This document shows positions 12,460 to 25,522 of a stretch of DNA of 64,000 nt, in pieces (within the stretch, counting starts at the first letter, position 1; every line of letters starts with the position of its first letter). The position numbers were made by a program, and so were the translations under genes. Origin of the DNA: Cyathus striatus (Eukaryota; Basidiomycota; Agaricomycetes; Agaricales; Nidulariaceae); contig JAOVFP010000013.1 in the NCBI GenBank assembly GCA_025738555.1, forward strand, positions 1,674,001-1,738,000, written 5' to 3'. The notes under the pieces were generated by a model. The model ran no database searches. It saw nothing but the letters and a program-made list of their open reading frames with translations, and was not told the DNA's origin.

Positions 12460-13813
12460 ATGGGTTACAGTCCTCACCCAGCTATAGAGTCAGCGAACTA
12501 CTACCGCGAAGGCGGCCTCCATCCAGTAAACATCGGTGACACTATCAACGAACGCTACCGCGTCCATAACAAGCTTGGCTTCGGGGCATGCAGCACCATA
12601 TGGCTTGTCGAAGATCTCACTTTGAAACGCTTCGCTTCTCTCAAAGTGATTGCTGCAGACGTATCTGCGGTGTCTTCTGAGCTACACATTGCGCGTCGTT
12701 TGAAGTCACAACAAGAAAAGCCGGATTCTCATCCAGGAAAGGAACATGTTATCCGGATATTTGATACTTTCGTTGTTGTGGGTCCAAATGGGACACATCA
12801 CTGCATCGTGGCTGAAATCCTTGGCATAAACCTGGTTGAAGATGTTGGAGAGTTTTATGGGGACGATAAGGGGCATTTACCGTTGGATGTGTCTAAGAGG
12901 GTGGCGGCACAGGTTGCGCTTGGGGTTGCGTATCTCCACAAGTGCGGAATTGTTCATGGGGGTAAGTCCTTGAACGCCTAACACTCTAAATTGTACCTAA
13001 CTGCTACGCTTTGCTGTAGACCTACAGCTTAAGAATGTGCTCTTCTACTCGCCTAAATTGAACAACGCATCTCTTGAAGAGTTGATCGGAATTTACGAAG
13101 AACCTTTACTTGAGCCTATTACATACCGGAAGGATCGCACACCGGTTCCCCCGTCCGTGCACCTTCCTCGGGAAGTAGCCGCCGTACCGTACCAATTACC
13201 GATCATTGGCCTTTGCCTGTCATCTCCCAAAGACATTCACGTCAAGATTTGCGATTTCGGAGAGGCATCAATCTACAGACCGAAATGTCGAATAGAGAAG
13301 CCATTCAAAACACGACTGCCCCACATTCTCGCAGCACCTGAGATTATCTTCGGTGATATTACCTCTCCCGCTCTTTCGATGGACATATGGGCACTAGGAG
13401 TCCTTTTGTACATGATTCTGCACAATAAACGTGCTCCGTTCCTTTCAGAGAGTGGAGAAGACAAGGAAGTGGTTCGATGGATGGCTGTGTTACTTGGAAA
13501 ACTTCCGGATAAATGGTGGACACGATGGGCTGAGCGTTCAGAATACTTCGACGATAACGATGTGTATCTATGGGGGGATACACAACACCTGAATCTAAAT
13601 ATTGGTGGGATACCCAGCGAGGATTATAGTGAAGAAGAAGCGGATGCGTTCGGTGGTCTGTTGGGCAAGATATTTCAATACGAGCCGGAGGATAGGATTG
13701 ACGCGGAGGAGGTTGTACGATTGATTCCTCGTAGTTGGAAGGGGTGCAACGAGAAGGAGACGGATAATGGTCTTGCACGGTTCCATGAGGCGATGAACTT
13801 GGTACTGTGGTAG
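12460..13813 (+). CDS. SRPK-like serine/threonine protein kinase
   Basis: Two exons (to 12961, and 13020-13813) join across a GTAAGT...GTAG intron in the HG|D motif. The protein shows a glycine loop GFGACSTIW, the lysine strand ASLKVIAAD, the catalytic loop HGDLQLKNVLF (G replaces the usual R of HRD), the magnesium-binding ICDFGEA, the LAAPE motif and DIWALGVLLY. A GGLHPVNIGDTINERY segment just before the kinase core is characteristic of fungal SRPK-type kinases, which phosphorylate SR-rich proteins. Catalytic Lys, Asp, Asn and DFG are all present, so activity is plausible. The first in-frame ATG is at 12460, but the frame is open back to about 12271, so an upstream exon is possible. A copy of the last codons and 3' flank recurs at 30686-31070. 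Confidence 0.88.
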
Positions 13814-14146
13814 ATGAACACTTGTAATACGCGTGATCGACCGTACTATGTCATGACGGTAGCTCGGAACTTGCGGTTTTCCGGTGCCTCCGACCGCATG
13901 AGTCGCAACACGATCTGCAAGCGCACACTATGTCTAGAGCCCTCGAAGGTATTTCTATGTGCTAGACTTTGATAACATCTCAACAAGTAGAAAACGTTTG
14001 CAGATAAAGACTCTCTGATCCCGAAATATGTATGACTGTGGGTCCCGTGAAATTTTGCTTATTGATGCGACAACTCTCTGTTATCTTACCAGCCTACATA
14101 CTATCTTTCACAAATCGGTGAGTATGTCACTCATCACTGTTATATA

Positions 14147-14172
14147 CTGTCCCTACCTGTATGGATGCAACG
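14147..14172 (+). repeat. Left terminal inverted repeat of the 12.65-kb nest
   Basis: 26 bases, the exact reverse complement of 26772-26797, preceded by TATA. Confidence 0.9.
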
Positions 14173-14388
14173 GGGACTTCATCAGTAAATTAGTGAATAT
14201 CTCGGCAATAAATATACACATCACGATCAGATGATCAGAATACTTCAGCTCAGGAGCAATTATGAGATGTTAGGAGCTCCTCACAATTGTGGTACGTCAT
14301 CATGAGTGGCTCCCAACATTTTGAAGTGCCTGTGAGTTGCAATAACTGTTAAATTCTCATCGTTATGTATCATATCATGTCAGGAGTA

Positions 14389-17236
14389 CAGTCGACATTC
14401 TCATAATGAATAATGTTGGTCGTCGACTTTCGTCATTCATTTCGAGCATTCATTCACCACTAGAAGTTGTCACATACCGTGACATATTGTGACCTCCGCC
14501 AATTGCGTGACATCCTGTACCGCAATTTCGCCGCTCACCGCAATATTTCAAGTCTATGTTAAATACAGCGCATCTGTAGTTACGTTTTACCTGTAGAACT
14601 AATGATAAATGTATCTAGAGTAGATTGCTGAAGAGAGTTCTGTACAACATGATAAAGATGTGCCCTGAGCTTTCTAACTTGCTGTTGCAAGGCGAGAGGA
14701 GATAGGCCTGCTACATCAGAATAGGCCAATGCAAGCTGTTCAAGCTGCTCGCAGAGATGAATACCTTCGTTTGGTGATGGAATAATGACCGGTTCAGGCT
14801 TGTCATCATCCAGGTCATCGTCATCAATGTCATCAGCTGTAATTGGGTTTGATTCCTGCAAAACAGTGGCAATAATTTCGCTGTCACCTCCTGGGAACAC
14901 GTAACCACTTTCACCAACTTTGTTCTCCTCAACAGGGTTAAGGAGATCTTCAAGAGTGGGAGCAGTACCAGGCATGCGAGGATGTCGAGCGCGGAGGCAC
15001 TGAACCGAATTCATCAATTCATTTTCAAGTTGTGTAAGTTGCTGCAACTTGGGGCAGAGAGACTGGGAAAGGCCTATTTCAGTGCGAGAAAATTCTGTAG
15101 AATGTCCCAGTGCTTGCCCCCGCAATGTATCAACAGTTTTAATTGCTTCTTCGATGTTATCTTCTGCCATTAGGACTGAATTAAAGACCACATCCTAATC
15201 TTCTGTGCTATAACGATTGCTAAGTTGATTCTGAAGTTGCTGGTGTGCTTCTGGAAGACTAAGAGTGTTGTCAGCAAATTCTCGTACAATTCTCCAAGAA
15301 TTTGTATCCTGCAATGGAGATGTAACTTCGCATCTTGACATTGTTAGTGAGTCATCAGGAGTAGCACTTTTGAAATGTGTAAAAAGTTAGTCAACCATTG
15401 AAACAACAATATCACATATTTTACTTGCCTTGGAAGAATCTGAGTATGCTTCCAACAATTTTGAATAGTTTCCATAGACACGGCATTCCAAGCTTCATTA
15501 GACATCATCATAATTTCAAGAAGAGAGATTTTGTAAATGTCTTCTTCTCCTGCCTCATCCATTTCGATTGCACGCAAGCAAAATGCCTTTTGGTAGTGAG
15601 CCTTTATGCATCGGATGATGCCTGCATCCAATGATTGGACATATGGTGTCATATTTGCATCAAACGGTTTGATACGGATGTTGGTTGGCTTGTACAAAAT
15701 GTTATGGCCTGAAAAATTGTCAATGAAAAGAACAACCTTGCGATGTGCTCGTTTAAACTTTAGATCAAGCTGTTTAATCCATCTGTAAAAACATTTAAGT
15801 ATATATCTGTCGCACTGTCTTATATGTACACTGACTCTTCAAAATAAATGGAGGTCATCCAGGCTGTCTTGTTCCACCGGTAATAAAATCCACAGTCAGC
15901 TGGAGATCTGCTTCCAAAACATCGAGGCTTTTTTGCTCTTCCAATAAAAAAAATTGGAAGCTTCTCCGAACCGTCTGCATTACAACATAACCCCAAGGTG
16001 ATTCGTGTCTTGTTGTTCTTCTTTCCTGACATCTGCTTTGTAGCAAGACCATGATCAGGAGGCGCACTTTTTATACCCAGTCAAATTAAGTCTATACAAT
16101 ATTCATATGTTGCTTACAATCCAAAAAGTCCAGTTTCATCGAAATTAAATACGTCCTGTGGTGCATATTTGGCTGTAATTTTTCGGACACGCTCTCTCTC
16201 CTTCTCCACAGCTTCAAGGTCACCTGAGCCAGATTCTCCATGCCTCCTGTATTCTTTCAGCTTATATCTATCATGGAGCATCCATAAGGTATGATTTCGT
16301 TATTTTCAATAAAGATTGCTTACATTCTACAAAAACTCTGGACCCATCCATCCTTCATTAACCTCTCCTCATTAGGTACATCAAATAAATCTTCAAATTT
16401 TGACTGCTTTGCCACCAGCATTGCAGAGGTTACATGCTCACCCTTCTCCTGCATATGATAGACCCACAGTACCAATGCCTTTTCGACATCTGGGCATGTA
16501 ACGACACGTGCCCTCTTTCCAGAAAGGGCTGTGGGGTTTGAATCCATTCGTTTTAGATCAGAAGCACGCCCTTTATCTGACAAATGTCGAGAGAGTGCTG
16601 GCTGGGAGAAAATAAGCGGTTCACTGAGCCCAGCAAAGTGCTTGACAACTGCATCTTGAGATATAGGCTGATTCCTATCGAAGTATGCAACCACAGTCAA
16701 CCAGTCATTGAGTGTTAGGTTTTCTCAACCTTCCTTAGTCTTTTTTATAGCAGAAGTTCGAGGTGTATTGATATCTTTTTGTGGTTTAGCAGCATGTTGG
16801 GTGTATGGCTTGTTTACCTCACGGGGTTTTCATTTCTTCTCTGGAGATTTTGGCATGATAAAGCAGGTGAGTATGGGACAAGCAGAATGAATAAATGAAT
16901 AAAATACTACATAAATTCATGTTAATATATTCTCCAATGCCCAAGGATCATCAACCTAGCTACAGTTTCACATTAAAGTGCCTGTTTACGCAACAAAAGT
17001 GCCAAGGATTGAAACAGCAATGCAGAATGTCACAGATGTAGTTAATATCACACTTAATCGTCAATTTTTCCTAATATTCAGTAATCTCATAATGCATAAT
17101 GAGGCCAAGCTTCCATGCATTATTCACTATGACAACATATGAATAATTCACTGCATACCAAGTTGGTTTTGGCAAATTCATATTCATTATGAAAATTTAT
17201 TCATTATTATGTTATTCATTATGACACTGTCTACTG
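14389..17236 (-). mobile_element. Complete pogo-type (Tc1/mariner superfamily) DNA transposon
   Basis: Both ends begin CAGT followed by an imperfect 25-base inverted repeat that ends in TCATAATGAATAA (left 14389-14413, right 17212-17236). TA lies directly outside each end (14387-14388 and 17237-17238), as expected for pogo/Tigger elements, which insert at TA and start CAGT. Its one gene, on the minus strand, encodes a pogo transposase. It sits inside the larger element whose ends are at 14147 and 26797. Length 2848 bp, normal for an autonomous pogo element. Confidence 0.92.
14580..16856 (-). pseudogene. pogo-type transposase (CENP-B-like DNA-binding region and DDE_1 core), two in-frame stops
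   Basis: The coding chain starts at the ATG at 16854-16856 (MPKSPEKK). A pogo-like helix-turn-helix region follows (NLTLNDWLTVVAYFDRN, then LSRHLSDKG) and a CENP-B-like second domain (KALVLWVYHMQEKG). The DDE core shows FDETGLFG (about 16110-16135), LGLCCNADGSEKLPIFFIG, VVLFIDNFSGH and SLDAGIIRCIKAHYQ, giving a D-D-D triad. The final exon (14580-15191) is acidic, as is common for these proteins. Two TGA codons interrupt the N-terminus, at 16830-16832 and 16725-16727, both before the DNA-binding domain. A CGA to TGA change would explain each. Without them the product would be a usual full-length transposase, so this copy is probably inactive unless translation starts later. Confidence 0.85.
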
Positions 17237-17238
17237 TA

Positions 17239-18304
17239 TCAAAATAGTATCAAGATTGTATTGTGATACTCTCTAGGTTAGCATAACTGCTGCTGAGCAT
17301 CTAATTATTCTGAGATCCACATTGTAACTCGTCAAAATACACACAGGTATTTCTGCTTGGGAACAATTTAAAGTAGTTCTGCATGACACATTAGAGGGCT
17401 GGGAGAACATTGTCAAGTCTTCATGAAACCGGAATAATTATATATAACATATATAGTTGAATGCTTTCCTGATTTATTTTCAAGCATTCTGATGAGTAAA
17501 CCAATCTAGTGTAACTAAGTAAGTCTATTGAATGTTATACGTTTCTAAATGATCATTGGTATGAACTATATCTGGTCACGCAAAATATGTATGTGGAACT
17601 TGCACATTACGCTCGCAAGTAAATACTTTAAATTTTGAAGATGTGAACCAAATGCGAATGGCCTAAAGCATCAGTTATCCATGACATCACCGATTCCAAA
17701 TTTACCGAGTGTTTCGAAAGGCATGACAGTACGTGCCACTCAGAGCCCCACCTTCTAGCTCTGTGACCCAGAGTATTTGTAAGGGTACTCCACATTGAAA
17801 AGCATATAAGCAGGTGGGAATCGTGGGATTCAACATGAATTGAAAGTGCTAGCGACCCCACATGAGCACTGACTTGAAAACTTGGTAAGCACCTTCAATA
17901 GGTATGTAATCCCTTTATTCTTCTCCTTATTTGTACTAGTATGATGCTAGTTACTAACTAAACTGTACTAGTAATTACTGCTGTCGCTACATAGATTACA
18001 ATGCTTGTATATAATATTCAAGTAATAAATAAGATCAGATATAATGTCCTAACTAATAAGTAATATTAAGTTGGATATACATTTGTTACTGTTCACACAT
18101 TGTCTGTGCATAGTACACCATTTCTGATAAATATAGCTACTCATAACCCATAATGATTGGTATATTAACCCCTCATCGTCACAAGGTCCATATAACTACA
18201 TAATAAAACATAATTTCATGCTATATGTCAGATAATGTTATGATATGTATACAGCCGCAGGTTGGATTGTGATTCACCACCAGAATTATCGAGTTGAGGG
18301 CAGC
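17239..18304. other. AT-rich filler inside the 12.65-kb nest; no gene
   Basis: No ORF with family features. It belongs to the host element between the pogo and Plavaka insertions. It contains many short TACTAG/CTAGTA strings but no clean repeat boundary. Confidence 0.35.
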
Positions 18305-18358
18305 TCAAATTTCTTCAACATCAATTATGATGTGATCACGAGATTGTGGTGCATCATG

Positions 18359-18431
18359 TTACAGCCGTTTGCAGAAATCATGGCAGTTGTGTGCCATTTT
18401 CGGCAATTGTGGGTGGACCTAACCCTAACCA
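18359..18431 (+). repeat. Left inverted-repeat core of the Plavaka-type element
   Basis: Matches the reverse complement of 25452-25522 over about 70 bases with few differences. Its inner edge carries CCTAACCCTAACC. Confidence 0.8.
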
Positions 18432-20283
18432 AACCCTAGTGATGCGTGGCACCTAGCCAACTGGTAGTGTACCACAATCCTCCAAATCCTCACCCATTCA
18501 TCTCCGCCAAGTACTCTTAGTATCAGTATTCAGGATTTGATGTGTTTCTTATTGTGAATCTCAAGCCTTTCAATGAATTGTGGCTAGCTATGGTGGTCAA
18601 TGCTCAAGTGAAGCTCAAGCACTCGTGACTCAGGCAACACCGAAGCATTACTCACTTCTTAACCTCAGTCCTCTTCAACTACTTCTTTCTATTGGAAATC
18701 TGCATATTTATTGGAACAGCAGAGGGAAAGGGATAAGTAAAAGGGGAAGGGGCAGAGTTGGGACAAAGTTGGAAAGGGGCGAGTGGGACACTGGGAGTCT
18801 GGGAAGTTTGAACTTGTGAACTCATGCTCTGCATTCCAATTTCTGACTGGCAGTGAACGTGAATATGTTCACATTTGTATATCCTGATAGTACTGTAATA
18901 CATATAGTAGTTACTAGCTTTAGATCATAGCAAAGGTGATGATTTGCACTGTGTTGGCTAGGGTTTTGTCAGGAAAACTAAGTTTGCCCTGCATCGCATT
19001 ACGGTCCACTGCAATGCCTTAATGTAATGGCCAGAATGTAATGCTAATAAACGAGGACAAAACCATGCAAAGCATGTTAATACATAGCAGCGAGTCCTAC
19101 AATTCACGCACTGAATAATAATGTGTTTAAATACCCACTGCTACAAATTTTAAGTTGCTGGAATACACTAAATTGTTTAGAATATGACTAGGCACGTCTT
19201 ACAATATATCTCGTGCAATTCAATGGATTTTATCACTGCCAATTATTAAAATGCATTAGAGAATGAATGAATTGGAATAATAGATAATCTCAGGATCTCG
19301 AATCTAGCTCCTTCCGCTTGGTACGTTATCAACTATTGATATCAAATCTCATTAACCATTGAAGATTAGATATGAATCTATTAACGGCTGTATATACATC
19401 GTAGTTGCTAGTACTTACTATTACACTTTCCCTACACTATGACTATGAGCTAGATACTACTATACTAATGCGTTAAAGATTATTACTTGAAGCACTCACC
19501 TCTGTTTGTAATAGTAGTATACCATACGAAAAATAATAATCACTACATAAGTACAAAGTGGGTTCAATTTCAGCAATGACATGTGACATGGTAGAAGTTG
19601 ACGTCACTTACCAGCACCGTTGACCTCTGCGTCTCCCTCCCCTCACTTCGTATGCTATAGGCTTTGAGCTCCAATCAAGACCAGCTGAGGACATGAAAGC
19701 AAGAGAGAGCTACACCTTGCTTTATATCTTTTTCACAAGACCATTAGTCAGCATGGTTCGGATCTCGCACATTCTGGAGTCACTGTTGCAATTAATCAGC
19801 CAGCTTTGTACCTGGGTCCTGACTCCAACTCCTGAGACATTCCGGAACCATCAAGGATTATCCAGGCCAGATCCAGGTCCTTAGTCTGTTGCTTCGAGTC
19901 TTATATCGACATGGTCGTCAACATGGTCACCTGGATGGATTCAACTATGTCCCCGAGCATGATGCGCATTGTATTCCAACGCGCATCAAAACTTTCCATG
20001 CACGGTAATGCTGGCCATATTCCACAGCATAGCCGATACATATTCCAGGCATGATGTACAAATGGTGTTGCCTCATAAGTCCTCAGTCTTTCTCGTTCTG
20101 TTCCAGGACTCCTGGTATATCTCATATTCCATACTAGATTGGTGTTCTAGTGCGCCTCTACTCATTTTCAGATTATTGTGATAATGAATGGACCATTGCA
20201 TATCTCGTATTTAAGGTGTATGTGTTCTTGCATGTTGTGTAGCTCCTAACTTTGCTAACTACTTTCCAAATCTATTTCTAGTA

Positions 20284-21655
20284 ATGACTCACAAACACAA
20301 TTGCGTTTTGTCTCCAGAGTCCGATACTACGTCGGATCAGGAGCAACCTCCAGAGGAAGAGGAGGTGGAGGGTGACAATGACAATGAGGTTCCACCTATG
20401 GATCTTGACATCATCATTCCTGGTCCACAGGCGAGCAGGGAAGACTTACAGAAGGTGTGTTTGTTAACTGAAATGTTTCATTTCTTTACTGATTGACATG
20501 CATTTAGGGACTTCGAAATGCTCAGCTTAAATTTTCGAAGCTGTACAAGGCCTTCAATAAAGTTCGCAAGGAGAAGGCCGCACTTGAAGCTGCAAAGCCT
20601 CGAACCCGTTGTCGACTTCTATGTTCGAGTGATGGTCCACACAATGATCTAATTGTGAAAGCTGGCCATCATTTTGGATTTATGTACGAGGTCTGGATGG
20701 GAGAAGACATGAAGCTTGCTGTTCTCTCACCAGATCCCGACTTTGATGATACAAACTGGAACTCAGATGAAAGGTATACGGATGCGGATACACAGCTTGA
20801 AGGAATTAGACGAGACTTATGCTCAGTTGTTCCTTCTTTCTTGCACAAGCTTATGACTGGTGATTCCTCTGACCATTTCATTGTGAAGGCAAGTTTTTAT
20901 TGTAATGTTATAACCTTTTCTTATTGGTTTATAAAGATTGAACACGGCATGCAGCAGCAACATGCAAATGCTGCTGAACATGTCTGTGAGGTTCTTCCAA
21001 AGCTTATCGACAGCAATCTGGATCAAGATATGCTACTTGGGTTTGACATGGAATCGAGAAAGTATAGCTTGCTATCACCGGTATTCTTTCCTGGTTGGAA
21101 TCCAAAGGATAAGCATGTCTTCGCTTCAGATGTACTTATAAATGTAAGTTATTAAAACATTTTCATTGCTGTAGACTTACTAATTACAACATAACAGGTT
21201 GGACTGTGCCTACTTCGAGGTCCCAGTGCTCTTCGGGCAAAGAAGGAAGGCAAAAGTGTCCATTCCAATACTGTCGTGAAATACTGGGGACTAAACTCAG
21301 TGACACTGGGGTTTATTGCACTTGTTGCTATTTTGGTACATTACATATTTATTCTTTCTTGAATTCTCTAATCTGTATGAAGACTCACTTTGGATTATCT
21401 GGTGATCCTGAGTTCACTCCCATTGGGGAATCAGGGATCACATATTCTGAAGACTTCAAAGCTTACAAGTTAATGCTATACAAGCTCTACAATAAACCTA
21501 GTATTCAAGGCATTATTCAGTCATACAACAAAGTAATTTTCCCAGACAAGTCAGCTAACGATGATCTGGTTCCAATGTATGATAAATCAAGTTTCTTTGA
21601 AATTATGGAAACTATTGGTAAGGAGTCGGAATTGCTTTCAGATGTATCTATGTAA
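20284..21655 (+). CDS. DUF6698-like protein carried by the Plavaka-type element
   Basis: The start ATG at 20284 gives MTHKHNCVLSPESD and a very acidic segment (PPEEEEVEGDNDNE). A GT-AG intron lies between LQK and GLRNAQLKFSKLY (exon from about 20508). The later part resembles DUF6698 proteins: LSPDPDFDDTNWN, FASDVLINVGLCLLRGPSAL, SNTVVKYWGLNSVTLGFIAL, then THFGLSGDP and SGITYSEDFKAY. DUF6698 is known from agaricomycete genomes, often near transposons, with no assigned activity. About five exons are needed. Its stop (21653-21655) overlaps the 3' end of the convergent transposase by 18 bp. The location between element termini suggests a transposon accessory gene, not a host gene. Confidence 0.72.
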
Positions 21656-24600
21656 TCGTAGTAATATGTCATTATCGACTAAATTATTAATGTAATATTC
21701 TCGTTTGGATTCTGCCTGCACAATGTACACACCTCGAACAATGGACTCCAGAAAAATAAATGATGTACTCTTGATTCCTGTTACCTCTCTCAGTCTACGG
21801 AATCCAATTGCTCTATCTTTCCAGTTAGGCTTAGTGATTGGGTTGAAGAATTGAACAAGAGCCATGGCATGCTTTTTTTCATCAACTGCTATCATGACTT
21901 CAAATAATAGCAATAGCTGTGCATAAGCAATGCTGTCATCAATGACCAACATGACACAGTCATATCGTGGATGATTGTGATAGAGATCTTTGCAGTGTAA
22001 AATGCTTCGGGACACGGTCCAGTCCTCTTCAGAAACATAGTCCACATCAAGCTCGTAGAATTGTTGAATCTATAGCATGGTAAATGTCACAGCATGATTT
22101 AGAATTGTGTAAGTGTCATACTTTTCCATGATTACCCAGAGTTATAACCTCATGTGGTGGAATCTTTCCTGTTTCCCTGTAAGTCTGAGATAAATATGTG
22201 TGTAACTGATTTGAGAACTTCAAAAATGCAGAATTTTTTGCTAATTCAGGTGGAAGAGAGTTATGAAAAAATTCTCCGCTAAGCCTCTTTCCAAACAAGG
22301 AAATGTGTTGAACTTTTGAACCACTACAATGTTCTTCCTGCCGCCTACTATGCATGAGTCCATCTGTACTCTTCATCATCATTGAAAGAACAAATTGATT
22401 GTGTTCTTGTTTCATAAGCTACAAAATGAGAAAACATATTTGTAAATATTTTAATGACACATACCTGTCGTCCTAAGTTTTTCTGACTATCATTGAATCA
22501 TTTTGCAGCATCCTTTAAAGGACCATGTGCCCGCTCATTTAACTTGGTGTTATATGTCGATGTCACTCCTTTTTCTTCAATGTCATTGAACAAGTGGGCA
22601 AATAGGGCATGTATCTTGGGTATGTTCCATGTCCATTTGTACTTCTCAGAAGTTTGCTGCAGTTATATAGTAAATTTTATAAACCAGTTACCAAACACCT
22701 TTGATAGAACTTGAATTACCTTTAGCAATTCACTGAGTCGTTTAATCTCTTCTCGACCCTCACATATTGTATTCTCTGTATGCATTCTCAAACATGCATA
22801 ATTATTAATAACACCCAAGGAGTGAACACATTGAATGATAACTTGATTTGATTGTGATATTTCAGGAGATATTCCATGTAAGATAACCTGTAGTATTGTA
22901 GATGTATCAGTTGTGTATCAAACATTGATTAAACTAGAAGTGAATAAAACTTGCTCTCAGAAGGTCAGAATACTTGCTGCCATCTGTGAAGTCAATATTG
23001 AACACATTAGGGAAGGACTGCAAATTGCTCCATGGTGGTAAATTTGCAATACTTCAAATAAATAGGTTATTAATACAATGTGCAGCATTATATTATATGC
23101 AGTCTTACCGATTCTCAATTCATGATGATGCATCATGGTCATCATCAAAGTACTGCTTAATGTACCTCCACAAATGTTTCAAAACACCTATCTCAAGTGC
23201 ATGAAGCACATCATATGACATAGTGCTGTAAATGTCTATATGTGGTAAGTTCCAATAGCAATTCTAGTAATTACCTATAAGTAGGTGTGAGTATGGTGAA
23301 AATAATTATTAATACCTTCATGCAAGTAAGACCAAGGGATTTGTATAGCTTTTCTTTTTCTTCTGCTTTCAATTTCAATGATTTATTCCATAGATTAATG
23401 TAAGCTGTAGTTGTTTGGGGATTTCCACCAACTATAGAACTTGAAAAGTTTTCTGTTTTCTCTTCACAGGTAGGGCATGCTGCCCCTCCATTTATACCAC
23501 AGTTTAATGTGACATAGTTCTGTAAAGCAACTATGAATAAATCATGAAGCCCCAAAGCAAATAAAGTTAAGTACTGCTCTTCGTAATCAAGGGAGTGGAT
23601 CAATATGGATGGAAATAACTGCCGCTCAATTTCATCGCCACATTCAAACCATTCCCCAGTAGTAGCCGGTGGAGCAAGTGATTCAAGAATGAGGAACATA
23701 GCTTCATGCCAAATGGAACGATGATGATTTGCCCACGAATGCTTTCCTGATTTCTCAATATCATCAGTGACCTTTAAATGGAAGGTTTAGTTCACTTCAC
23801 ATGAGGATAAAAAATAATATAAATAAAATTGGAAGCCAGCCAATTATGTGGCCACCTGAGAATCCATTTGAGTTACGGATATTGGAGGGAAGATTTAAGA
23901 TTCGAGCAATAACTGGATAACTTCTTCGTCCTCCAAAGTCTGAGACCTTTGCTTTATCACTCCAAAGTAGTAAACATACTGGAACACCAGTTTCTGGTAG
24001 CTCACTCTGATAATCCACACCAAATTGGTAAATAAAGAGCATGATCTATTAAAATCATAGATAGACTTTCCTGTAGTCTCCAAAATTTGTCTGCAGTCCA
24101 GGGCTCATTCCAAAATCGATTTTTTTTGTCTCCAACTATATGATACCTTCGCTCTGCATACCATGTAAAATTTCAAGATATGGATGGGTCAGTAATAACT
24201 TCTTTTACCCACTCCCAAATTGGTCTTCAAAGGACTTCATACATGTAATTTTCTTTCTTGTATGGAACAGTGAACTCCACCCTTTCAAACTGATGACACT
24301 ATTTCAGTATGTTATGTCGACAACATTACAACTGATCTTACCCCCACTAACTGAGAAGATGCCGATTTGATGAAACGGTTCATCTCCAATACATTAGAAA
24401 ATGTTAAGTTTGAATTTTTGGGTTCCAGACTCTTTATATAGTCTAACCACTCCTGACTGGTATTGTTGCTAAAGTTTTGCCTTGTACATTTCTCTGCAAA
24501 TTCAAGATCTTGTGCTGTGTGGAACAGATGCCAAGGCCTCAGATCTCCCCAAAGCTCATCTGTACTGCTCTCAATAGTGAAAACGTTGCTTCCAGTGTAT

Positions 24601-25083
24601 TTCTCAATTGGTGTTTGAATGGACTTCTTCCTACTGTATGGGTGATATTCAGTCAAAATGAATTCTTGTGGTTCATCCAGTGTAATCAAATCAATAGGTA
24701 GTAGAATATGAACAATGGAACACTTACCAGCTACTGCTTCCTGTTCAGATTCGCTTTTTTTGCTTACATCAATGTTCATCAGTTCTTGATCTGGAGTACA
24801 TGCAACTATATGTGCAAGAAATAAATGTTTCAGACATTTTGGTAAGACATTATTTAACATAATTCAGACCTCCATCATTCGTACCACCAATATGATGATC
24901 TGCATTGTCTATATCCATTTCAGAATCACTTGAGGAGCTTATCGCCATGGCCACTGTGTGATGATGTATCCGTGCACATGATCGGAGGTGATTGTGAAAG
25001 CCCTGTGATTTAAAATGACGGTGGCAGTATTGACATATAGAATCATCTGCTTCATCCGAGTGCTTTCTTGAAGTTTGAGGCAT
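21638..25083 (-). CDS. Plavaka-family transposase
   Basis: The start at 25083 (MPQTSRKHSDEADD) puts a zinc finger first: CQYCHRHFKSQGFHNHL. An exon at about 24330-24800 follows with ILTEYHPYSRKK and the family signature LRPWHLFHTAQDLEFAE. Then come VEFTVPYKKENYMYEVL, SDKAKVSDFGGRRSYPV and NLPSNIRNSNGF...GGHIIGWLPI, all typical of Plavaka proteins of CACTA-like elements in Agaricomycetes. Further exons contain SIWHEAMFLILESLAPP, CGINGGAACPTCEEK and DALHALEIGVLKHLWRYIKQ. The C-terminal exon (21638-22045) includes a LLFEVMIAVDEKKHAMALVQFF segment. About eight to ten exons are needed. I saw no certain inactivating stop but could not verify every splice junction. Confidence 0.8.
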
Positions 25084-25451
25084 TAGACGAGTGTATGAGG
25101 AATGGAAAGATAGTTGATGATGAGAAAGTGATGATAAACAAGATTGATGATTATGGAGATAAGTGACTTGATCTAAGTCCGAATGCATTAGGACATAATA
25201 GTAGTCAACTGTGCAAGGTCTTCCAATTAACTTGGTCTCATACATATATATGTTATAAGTTATGTATAGTATTATGAATGTACTAAAGTTCATTATATTC
25301 CTTCTGAGAGTGGTAATATGAATTGTATTATGTCGTGTACTTTATACTGCATTATAGTTTTATTGTGATATCTTGAGTAGTGCATTATAACTGTATTGCG
25401 CTGATGATTAATCCTTAATACATTGCAATGCTTATATGACTTTCGTGACAT

Positions 25452-25522
25452 TGGCTAGGGTTAGGTCTACCCATAATTGCCGAAAATGGCACGCAACTGC
25501 CATGATTTCTGCAAACGGCTGT
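25452..25522 (-). repeat. Right inverted-repeat core of the Plavaka-type element
   Basis: Reverse complement partner of 18359-18431. It contains CTAGGGTTAGG at its inner edge. Confidence 0.8.

Noticed and set aside
18418..18438. Internal telomere array
   Set aside because: Only two or three degenerate units, and they occur symmetrically within transposon inverted repeats.
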